Positions 7,733-14,346 of a stretch of DNA of 51,607 nt are shown one piece after another (position 1 is the first letter of the stretch; each line of letters starts with the position of its first letter). This DNA is from Alphaproteobacteria bacterium (GTDB lineage Bacteria; Pseudomonadota; Alphaproteobacteria; ATCC43930; CGMCC-115725). The notes below the pieces were generated by a model. The model saw only the letters and a list, made by a program, of their open reading frames with translations. It was not told the origin of the DNA and made no database searches. Location: NCBI GenBank assembly GCA_021325525.1, contig JAJPHB010000039.1, forward strand, positions 1-51,607, written 5' to 3'. The position numbers were made by a program, and so were the translations under genes.

Positions 7733-8887
7733 TCAGCGCAGGCTCGCCAGCAGTTCCGCTGCCGCCGCGTCGCCGAGGGCGAGCGCCCGCCGATACCACG
7801 CAGCGGCCTTAGCCGCGTCGCCGGCAGCGCCGCGCACGCCGAGCTCTTTCAGCACCGCCGGATCGTAGGTCCTGCCGCAGGCTTCCGCCGCCACGGCGCT
7901 GCCCGCCACCGCCGCGCGCTCATAAGAAAGGCGAGCGGCGGCAATGTCCCCGGACCGGAGGAAGGCATCGCCGCGCGCCAGCAGCACGGCAATAACGGCA
8001 TCGGGGAGTTGCGACTCGGCGGAGACCACAGCGGCGCCGGGTTTCGGGGCGCTCGCAATCGCCAAGGGCGCCTCGGGCGGCGCGGCGCTGGCCGCCGCCG
8101 ACGGCGCTGCCCCGGTCTGCTCGCCGGCGCCTTGCGCGGCCTCCGGCGCGACCTTCACCGACGCACTCTCCGGCTCGCTCCCAGCGCGCGTCTCGCTTGC
8201 CGTAGCCGGCTTTGGCGCGGCCGCCGGCACGAAGCTTGCCTCCGCGCCGTTCGCCTCGGCGCTCTCATCCCGAGGCTCGTTCACCGTGACAGAGAGAGGC
8301 CCGGCGCTCTTCCGCTCGGGCACTCTCTCCTGCGTCGCTGCCGCCGCGGTCGGTTTCGCGGGCGCGGCGCCGCCGAGCAGCGCCGCGCTCCTCGTCAACA
8401 TCGGCCAATTCTGCTGAAGGAGCCGGGCCGAAATCGCAAGGCAAAGAGCGATGAGGCAGAGGTTGAGCACTCGGATGGCTCGGCTCGGCCGTTGCCGAGA
8501 GACAGCCATGCCCTCCGTCCAATCAGCGCGGGTACGTTCGCCAAGCCGATCCTGGATCGCCGTCTTCACCGCGGCGGGCGACAGCTCCCACTCCGCCTTG
8601 GCCGGGTCCGACAATGCGGCCAGGCCTTGCAGCAGCGCGCGCAGCTCGCTCTCATCGCCAGGGTTGAGCTGCACCGACAGCTCGACAGGCTTGCTCGGCG
8701 GGCCCGGCGCCCCCTGCCCGCCTGCGCCTTCATCCTCGGCTTCGAGAACAAGCCTGGCGCGCAGCCGATAGGGACGGTTCGCGGCCACCGCCGAGGCGCG
8801 CCGAAGAGCGGGGATCGAACGGCCGTCGCCGGCGGGAGCGGCGGTGCCCTCGGTATTCAGCTGCGGCGCTCCGCCCGGTGGGTCCAT
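7733..8887 (-). CDS. Single-span membrane protein with Ala/Pro-rich linker and Sel1-like C-terminal repeat
   Basis: The protein has 384 residues from ATG 8887; a TTG at 8914 could add nine. Order: a cytoplasmic region of about 136 residues with a helical acidic patch, one membrane segment (about 137-155, VLNLCLIALCLAISARLL), a long Ala/Pro/Glu-rich linker (about 170-305), and a C-terminal helical module with GDIAAARLSYERAAVAGS, a GRTYDP turn, and KAAAWYRRALALGDAAAAELL. The last part resembles Sel1/TPR repeats. The same module closes the protein at 51108-51607. I do not recognise a named family. Topology predicts the repeats in the periplasm. A CtrA-like box lies 94 bp upstream of the ATG. Confidence 0.75.
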   Translation of the reverse strand: MDPPGGAPQLNTEGTAAPAGDGRSIPALRRASAVAANRPYRLRARLVLEAEDEGAGGQGAPGPPSKPVELSVQLNPGDESELRALLQGLAALSDPAKAEWELSPAAVKTAIQDRLGERTRADWTEGMAVSRQRPSRAIRVLNLCLIALCLAISARLLQQNWPMLTRSAALLGGAAPAKPTAAAATQERVPERKSAGPLSVTVNEPRDESAEANGAEASFVPAAAPKPATASETRAGSEPESASVKVAPEAAQGAGEQTGAAPSAAASAAPPEAPLAIASAPKPGAAVVSAESQLPDAVIAVLLARGDAFLRSGDIAAARLSYERAAVAGSAVAAEACGRTYDPAVLKELGVRGAAGDAAKAAAWYRRALALGDAAAAELLASLR

Positions 8888-8980
8888 TGTCTGAAGCCGT
8901 TTCAACCCGGCCAAGCCTGCGGCCGTGTCGCCGTGATCCTGTCGCAGCAGCGCCGAACAGGCAAGAAAAGCAGCTCTTGC

Positions 8981-8995
8981 TTAACGGCCGCTTAA
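8981..8995 (-). promoter_or_regulatory. CtrA-like box TTAA-N7-TTAA
   Basis: TTAA (8981-8984), seven bases, TTAA (8992-8995) is an exact match to the spacing of the alphaproteobacterial cell-cycle regulator CtrA. It lies upstream of the membrane protein gene that starts at 8887. The divK and pleD genes in this window show that the organism has the upstream pathway, but CtrA itself is not in the window. Confidence 0.5.
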
Positions 8996-9155
8996 ACCAG
9001 TCGAGCGACGGCGGCGCCAGCGCTCACCGTCTTAATGTCCCCGAGTCGCGCCACGCTGCACGATTCGGCGATGCCCGGCAATTTCGACAGCGCTTCAACT
9101 TGCAACCGCAAGCCATTCCACTACATGAATTCGCGCCGCCTGCCGACCGGCGGCC

Positions 9156-9184
9156 TTGCGGCTCCCCCACCCCCTTCCTATAGT
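9156..9184 (+). promoter_or_regulatory. pyrB promoter, probably giving a leaderless mRNA
   Basis: TTGCGG (9156-9161), a 17-bp spacer and TATAGT (9179-9184) form a sigma-70-type promoter. Transcription should begin near 9190-9194, at or just before the pyrB ATG at 9194. No Shine-Dalgarno sequence lies between the -10 and the ATG, which agrees with a leaderless message. Confidence 0.55.
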
Positions 9185-9193
9185 CGCGGCCCA

Positions 9194-10159
9194 ATGACCC
9201 TCGGTCCCCCCTCGTCTGCCTTCCGTCACCGCCATCTTCTGGGAATCGAGGGGTTTTCGCCGGAGGAGATCACGCTCCTCCTCGACACGGCGGAAGGTCA
9301 TGTCGAGCCCAATCGCCAAGCCGACAAGAAGCGCAGTCTCATGCGCGGGCGAACCATCATCAATCTCTTCTTCGAGAATTCGACGCGGACCCGCACCTCT
9401 TTCGAGCTCGCAGGCAAGCGCCTCGGCGCCGACGTCATTAACATGTCGGTGAGCGGCAGCTCGATCAAGAAGGGCGAGACGATGATCGACACGGCGATGA
9501 CGCTGAACGCCATGCACCCCGACGTGCTCGTCGTCCGCCATCATGAATCGGGCGCCGTGCAGCTGTTGTCGGAGAAGGTCGATTGCGCCGTCATCAACGC
9601 CGGGGACGGCAGCCACGAGCATCCGACGCAGGCGCTGCTCGACGCGCTCACGATCCGCCGCCGCAAGGGCCGTCTGCAAGGCCTCGTCGTCGCCATTTGC
9701 GGCGACATCCTGCACAGCCGCGTCGCGCGCTCCAACATCCACCTCCTCAGCATCATGGGGGCGCGCGTGCGCGTCGTCGCGCCGCGCACGCTGCTGCCCG
9801 CCGAGATCGAGCGGCTCGGCGTCGAGGTCTTTCACGACATGCGGCAGGGCCTCAAAGACGCCGACATCGTGATGATGCTGCGTCTCCAGACCGAGCGCAT
9901 GCATGGCAGCTTCGTGCCGTCGACGCGCGAATATTTCCACTTCTTCGGCCTCGATTACGAGAAGCTCGCCGCCGCCAAGCCGGACGCCCTCATCATGCAT
10001 CCGGGGCCGATGAATCGCGGCGTCGAGATCGACAGCGAGGTCGCCGACGACATCGACCGCAGCGTCATCCGCCAGCAGGTCGAGATGGGCGTCGCCGTGC
10101 GCATGGCCTGCCTCGAGCTGCTGGCGCGCGATCTCGGCAACGGACCGCCGCTGCCATGA
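9194..10159 (+). CDS. pyrB: Aspartate carbamoyltransferase catalytic chain
   Basis: The protein has 321 residues from ATG 9194. The carbamoyl-phosphate loop STRTRTSFE (63-71), [14 protein letters not shown] and the [12 protein letters not shown] signature identify the catalytic chain, which joins carbamoyl phosphate to aspartate in pyrimidine synthesis. The upstream frame to 9035 lacks family similarity. The stop overlaps the next start (ATGA), coupling it to a dihydroorotase homologue. Together they resemble the class A ATCase/inactive-DHOase complex known from Pseudomonas. No regulatory chain pyrI is present. Confidence 0.97.
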   Translation: MTLGPPSSAFRHRHLLGIEGFSPEEITLLLDTAEGHVEPNRQADKKRSLMRGRTIINLFFENSTRTRTSFELAGKRLGADVINMSVSGSSIKKGETMIDTAMTLNAMHPDVLVVRHHESGAVQLLSEKVDCAVINAGDGSHEHPTQALLDALTIRRRKGRLQGLVVAICGDILHSRVARSNIHLLSIMGARVRVVAPRTLLPAEIERLGVEVFHDMRQGLKDADIVMMLRLQTERMHGSFVPSTREYFHFFGLDYEKLAAAKPDALIMHPGPMNRGVEIDSEVADDIDRSVIRQQVEMGVAVRMACLELLARDLGNGPPLP

Positions 10160-11442
10160 GCGAGGCCATCCTCTTCCGGAACGCGCGCCTTTTCGATCCC
10201 GCGAGCGGCCGCGACGAGGCGGGCGCGCTGCTCGCCATCGACGGCAAGATTGCCGCGATCGGCGCGCGGCTCGAGGCGCCCGCCGATGCCCGCATCATCG
10301 ATTGCCGCGGCAAGTGCCTCGCCCCTGGCCTCGTCGATATGCGCGTCCAGCTCCGCGAGCCCGGCGCCGAGCATATGGAGAACATGGTCTCGGCCAGCCA
10401 TGCAGCGGCGGCGGGCGGGGTCACGACCATGGTGGCGCTGCCCAACACCGATCCGCCCATCGACGAGCTCGCCTTGGTCGATTTCGTGGCGCGGCGCGCC
10501 CGTGCCATCGGCATCGTCAACATCCATACCTATGCTGCGGTGACGAAAGGCCTTGGCGGCCGCGAGCTGACCGAGATGGGGCTGCTCGCCGAGGCTGGCG
10601 CGCTGGGGTTCACGGACGCGACGCGGGCCGTCGCCGACCCGCTCGTCATGCGCCGCGCACTGTCCTATGCCAGGACGTTCGATCTTCTTCTCGTCCAGCA
10701 TCCCGAGGAGCCGAGCCTCGCCGCCGGCGGCGCGGCGACGGAAGGCGAGATGGCGACGCGTCTCGGCCTCCCCGGCATCACGCCGGTCGCCGAGGTGATG
10801 ATGATCGAGCGCGATCTGCGCCTCGTCGAGATCACCGGGGCGCGCTACCACGCGGCGCATGTCTCGACGGCGGCGGCAATCGACGCGATCCGCGGGGCCA
10901 AGGCGCGCCGCCTCCCGGTCACCTGCGACACGGCTCCCCCTTATTTCTCGCTGAACGAGACGGCGATCGGCGATTACCGCACCTTCGCGAAACTGTCGCC
11001 GCCGCTCCGCAGCGAGGCCGACCGCCAGGCGGTCGTCGCCGGTCTTGCCGATGGCACGATCGACGCCATCGCCAGCGACCACGCGCCGCACGACCAGGAA
11101 TCGAAACGCCTGCCCTTCACCTCGGCGGCCGCCGGGATCGTCGGCCTCGAGACGCTGCTGCCGCTGTCGCTTGCCCTTTACCACAACGGGCACCTGCCGC
11201 TCCTGAAAGTTCTGCGCGCGCTGAGCTGCGCGCCGGCGGACATCCTCCGCTTGCCGGGAGGGCGGCTCGCGACGGGCGCGCCGGCCGATCTCGTCATCTT
11301 CGATCTCGACCGGCCCTGGCGGATCGAGGAGGAGCGCCTGCGCTCGAAATCGAAGAACACGCCCTTCGACAAGCGCCCGGTGCAGGGCGGCGCCGTCATG
11401 ACCGTCGTCGGCGGTCGCGTCGTCTTCGAGGGCGGCGGTTAG
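10156..11442 (+). CDS. pyrC: Dihydroorotase homologue, probably catalytically inactive partner of PyrB
   Basis: The protein has 428 residues from ATG 10156 and belongs to the amidohydrolase/type I dihydroorotase family. Its strand-1 motif, which in active enzymes is D-x-H-x-H-x-REPG, here reads [10 protein letters not shown], so Arg63 and Gln65 replace both metal-binding histidines. Later landmarks such as [23 protein letters not shown] and KSKNTPFD are kept. Loss of the HxH pair is known in PyrC' (PyrX) subunits that only support aspartate carbamoyltransferase. It overlaps pyrB by 4 bp, which fits a structural role. A genuine dihydroorotase would then have to be encoded elsewhere in the genome. 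Confidence 0.9.
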   Translation: MSEAILFRNARLFDPASGRDEAGALLAIDGKIAAIGARLEAPADARIIDCRGKCLAPGLVDMRVQLREPGAEHMENMVSASHAAAAGGVTTMVALPNTDPPIDELALVDFVARRARAIGIVNIHTYAAVTKGLGGRELTEMGLLAEAGALGFTDATRAVADPLVMRRALSYARTFDLLLVQHPEEPSLAAGGAATEGEMATRLGLPGITPVAEVMMIERDLRLVEITGARYHAAHVSTAAAIDAIRGAKARRLPVTCDTAPPYFSLNETAIGDYRTFAKLSPPLRSEADRQAVVAGLADGTIDAIASDHAPHDQESKRLPFTSAAAGIVGLETLLPLSLALYHNGHLPLLKVLRALSCAPADILRLPGGRLATGAPADLVIFDLDRPWRIEEERLRSKSKNTPFDKRPVQGGAVMTVVGGRVVFEGGG

Positions 11443-11446
11443 CGCC

Positions 11447-12436
11447 ATGTGGCCGGTTTCGCTCATCGGCGCCGCATCGGGATGGGGCGCCGGTTTTCGC
11501 GAGACCGAGCTCGGCCCCGAGGCGCTTCACGCCTATGGCCTCGCGGAAGGACTGCGTGAGGCCGGGATCGCTGCCGATTGGACGGCGATGATCGAGCCGG
11601 AACGGCGCTGGCGCGAGGCGCCGGAGCAGCTGCGGGAGACCGTCTTTCGCCTCGTCGCCGAACACAATGCCCGCCTCGCCGCGCAGGTGGCGAAGGAGAT
11701 TGGTGCCGGCCGCTTTCCCGTCATTCTCGGCGGCGACCACTCCGTCGCCATCGGGAGCTGGGGCGGCGTCGCGCGCGGGCGCGCCGGGCAGAAGCTGGGC
11801 CTCGTCTGGTTCGACGCGCATCTCGACGCGCATACCGTGGCGACGAGCCCATCCATGAACCCGCACGGCATGAGCGCGGCCGTGCTGCTCGGCCATGGAG
11901 CACCCGAGTTTCTCGCCGTCGGCGGCGGCGTCGTGCGGCCGAAGAATCTCTGCTATATCGGCGCGCGCTCCTACGAAGCGGAGGAGCTGGATCTGCTGCG
12001 CCGCCTCGGCGTCCGCATCATCACGATGGCGGAGGTACACGGCCGCGGCCTCGGCGCCGCCCTCGACGAGGCGGTCGCCATCGCCGGGCGCGGCACCGAC
12101 GCCTTCGGCCTCACCATCGATCTCGACGGCTTCGACCCCGAAGACGCGCCGGGCGTCGGTCTGAGGACGCCGGACGGGCTGCGTCGTGCCGAGATGCTGC
12201 GCGTGCTCGCGCCGCTCGCCGGCCGCGCCGATCTCGCCGCCGTCGAGATCGTCGAATACATCCCATCGGCCGATGAGGATCAGCGCACGGCGCGGCTTGT
12301 CGAAGCGCTGCTCCGGACGCTGCTGCCTCGACCTCCTGATCGCCGGACTGACGGACGCCATCGCGCGGGGCGGAGCGCCGTCGCGAGGGAGGGTGAGACC
12401 GAAACAGCCGGGATGGCGCCGCTCTTCTCGCGGTGA
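11447..12436 (+). CDS. rocF: Arginase / ureohydrolase family protein
   Basis: The protein has 329 residues from ATG 11447. Manganese-binding motifs are GGDHS (95-99), FDAHLDAH (D123, H125, D127) and IDLDGFDP near residue 225. The NPHGMSAAVLLG loop also fits arginase, which converts arginine to ornithine and urea. Related enzymes (agmatinase, formimidoylglutamase) share these motifs, so the substrate is likely but not proven. It begins 4 bp after the pyrC stop and probably belongs to the same transcript. The last 30 residues are arginine-rich and unlike the family, which usually ends near residue 300; they may be a disordered tail. Confidence 0.85.
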   Translation: MWPVSLIGAASGWGAGFRETELGPEALHAYGLAEGLREAGIAADWTAMIEPERRWREAPEQLRETVFRLVAEHNARLAAQVAKEIGAGRFPVILGGDHSVAIGSWGGVARGRAGQKLGLVWFDAHLDAHTVATSPSMNPHGMSAAVLLGHGAPEFLAVGGGVVRPKNLCYIGARSYEAEELDLLRRLGVRIITMAEVHGRGLGAALDEAVAIAGRGTDAFGLTIDLDGFDPEDAPGVGLRTPDGLRRAEMLRVLAPLAGRADLAAVEIVEYIPSADEDQRTARLVEALLRTLLPRPPDRRTDGRHRAGRSAVAREGETETAGMAPLFSR

Positions 12437-12527
12437 CCAAGCGCAGCACGCTGTGCCACCTTTGCACTCTCACCTCCTTGTCGCTGGCTGGTATAGGCTG
12501 ATGGCGGAAAGGCGCTGAACCGATTCG

Positions 12528-13148
12528 ATGCCCCACCCGCTCGGCAGCTTTGCCTATGTCTGGCCGTTCTACGCCGCGGCAGTCATCGCCTATTTGTTGG
12601 GTTCTGTACCGTTCGGGCTGGTGCTGACGCGGCTCGGCGGCTATGGCGACATCCGTGCGATCGGCTCCGGCAATATCGGCGCCACCAATGTCCTGCGCAC
12701 CGGCAACAAGGGCTTGGCGCTCCTCACCTTGTTGCTCGATCTCGGCAAGGGCGCGATCGCCGTCCTCATTGCCCGGAATTTCGGGCCGGACATCGCCGTC
12801 ATCGCTGCCGCCGCCGTCGTTCTCGGCCACCTCTTCCCGATCTGGCTCGCCTTCAAGGGCGGCAAAGGAGTGGCGACGGCAGGCGGAGTGCTTCTCGCCA
12901 TCGCCTGGCCGGTCGGGGTACTGGCGCTCGCCACTTGGCTCGCCGCCGCCGTCCTCACGCGCTACTCGTCCCTGGCAGCGCTCCTCGCCTGCGCGGCAGC
13001 GCCGCTCTATGCTTGGCTGCTTGGCTTCGATCCGCAGCGCCTCGAGCTCATCGCCGTCATCGCTTTCCTCGTCATCCTGCGCCACCACGCGAATATCCGC
13101 CGCCTCGTTCGCGGCGAGGAGAGCAAGATCCGGTTGCGACGGAGCTGA
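12528..13148 (+). CDS. plsY: Glycerol-3-phosphate acyltransferase PlsY
   Basis: The protein has 206 residues and several hydrophobic segments of an inner-membrane protein. Its family motifs are clear: AYLLGSVPFG, IGSGNIGATNVLR (45-57) and GHLFPIWLAFKGGKGVAT (100-117). PlsY transfers the acyl group of acyl-phosphate to glycerol-3-phosphate, the first step of phospholipid synthesis. It is followed at 37 bp by dprA, a pairing seen in many alphaproteobacteria. Length is normal. Confidence 0.95.
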   Translation: MPHPLGSFAYVWPFYAAAVIAYLLGSVPFGLVLTRLGGYGDIRAIGSGNIGATNVLRTGNKGLALLTLLLDLGKGAIAVLIARNFGPDIAVIAAAAVVLGHLFPIWLAFKGGKGVATAGGVLLAIAWPVGVLALATWLAAAVLTRYSSLAALLACAAAPLYAWLLGFDPQRLELIAVIAFLVILRHHANIRRLVRGEESKIRLRRS

Positions 13149-13185
13149 CCTTTTCAACCGGCATCATCCGGCATAGTCTGCGGCG

Positions 13186-14301
13186 ATGGCATCGCGCGAG
13201 CTCAACCCGTCCGAGCGGCTCGACTGGCTGCGCCTCATCCGCACCGAGAATGTCGGGCCTGTCTCCTTCTATCAGCTGCTGCGCCGCTTCGGCTCTGCCG
13301 GCGCTGCGCTGGAAGCCTTGCCGCGGCTTGCCGGCCGTGGCGGGCGGCTTCAGCCGCTCGCGATCTGCCCGCGCGAAGCGGCCGAGCGGGAGATGGCGGC
13401 GCTGGCCGCCGCGGGAGCGCGGCTCATCGCCTGGGGCGAGCCGTTCTACCCCGAGGCGCTCGCCGCCATCGATGACGCGCCGCCGCTCCTCACCGTGCTC
13501 GGCCGTGCCGAGCCCCTGCGGCAGCGCATCATCGCCATCGTCGGGGCGCGCAACGCGTCGGCGAATGGCCGGCGCATCGCGCGCGAACTCGCAAGCGAGC
13601 TGGGCTCGCACGGGTTCGTGATCGCTTCGGGCCTCGCGCGCGGCATCGATGCCGCAGCGCATATGGGCGCGCTGCCGAGCGGCACGGTCGCCGTGCTCGG
13701 CGGCGGCGCCGACATCGTCTATCCCGAAGAGAACCGCGCGCTCTACGAAGCGATCGCCGAGAGCGGCGCGGTGATCGCCGAGCCGCCGCTCGGGACGGTG
13801 CCGCAAGCGCGGCACTTTCCGCGCCGCAACCGCATCATCTCCGGCCTTGCCGAGGGCATCATCGTCGTCGAGGCGGCAGCGCGCTCGGGCTCGCTCATCA
13901 CGGCCCGCTTCGCCCTCGATCAGGGGAGAGAGGTTTTCGCCGTCCCCGGCTCGCCGCTCGATCCGCGGTGCCGCGGCAGCAACGACCTCATCCGCCGCGG
14001 CGCCACGCTCACCGAGAGCGCCGAGGATGTGTTGGGCCAGCTTCCGGCAGCGCTGTCCACGCCGCGCGCGACGGTACGGCGCGTTGCGCCGCTACCCGAT
14101 CCGGTCGCGCCGAGCGAACCCGAGACCCCCGATTCCGCCCGCGCCCGCCTCATCGAGCGGCTGGGCCCGACGCCGGTCGCGGTTGACGAACTCGTCCGGC
14201 AATGCCAATTCTCAGCGGCGACGGTGGTCACTCTCCTGCTCGAGTTGGAGCTTGCCGGCCGGCTGGAGCGCCACCCGGGCAACCAGGTGTCCCTCATCTG
14301 A
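13186..14301 (+). CDS. dprA: DNA-processing protein DprA
   Basis: The protein has 371 residues from ATG 13186. An N-terminal SAM-like helical part leads to the Rossmann core with VGARNASANGRRIA, SGLARGIDAAAH, AVLGGGADIVYPEENR and HFPRRNRIISGL, all DprA/Smf signatures. A winged-helix domain (about 310-371) closes the protein. DprA loads RecA on incoming single-stranded DNA during natural transformation and is widely conserved even where competence is unknown. No other competence gene is in the window. topA follows after 45 bp on the same strand. Confidence 0.95.
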   Translation: MASRELNPSERLDWLRLIRTENVGPVSFYQLLRRFGSAGAALEALPRLAGRGGRLQPLAICPREAAEREMAALAAAGARLIAWGEPFYPEALAAIDDAPPLLTVLGRAEPLRQRIIAIVGARNASANGRRIARELASELGSHGFVIASGLARGIDAAAHMGALPSGTVAVLGGGADIVYPEENRALYEAIAESGAVIAEPPLGTVPQARHFPRRNRIISGLAEGIIVVEAAARSGSLITARFALDQGREVFAVPGSPLDPRCRGSNDLIRRGATLTESAEDVLGQLPAALSTPRATVRRVAPLPDPVAPSEPETPDSARARLIERLGPTPVAVDELVRQCQFSAATVVTLLLELELAGRLERHPGNQVSLI

Positions 14302-14346
14302 GGACCCTGAGGCCATCCTCTCCTCACCACTCATTGCCGTGGGTTC

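Larger units (their letters stand above)
8888..9193. other. 306-bp divergent intergenic region
   Basis: This gene-free stretch separates the Sel1-tail membrane protein (minus) from pyrB (plus). It holds a TTAA-N7-TTAA box (8981-8995), a GCCGCC/GGCGGC hairpin with 8-nt loop (9135-9154), a C-rich tract and a promoter placed almost on top of the pyrB start. No convincing small gene is seen. Confidence 0.6.
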
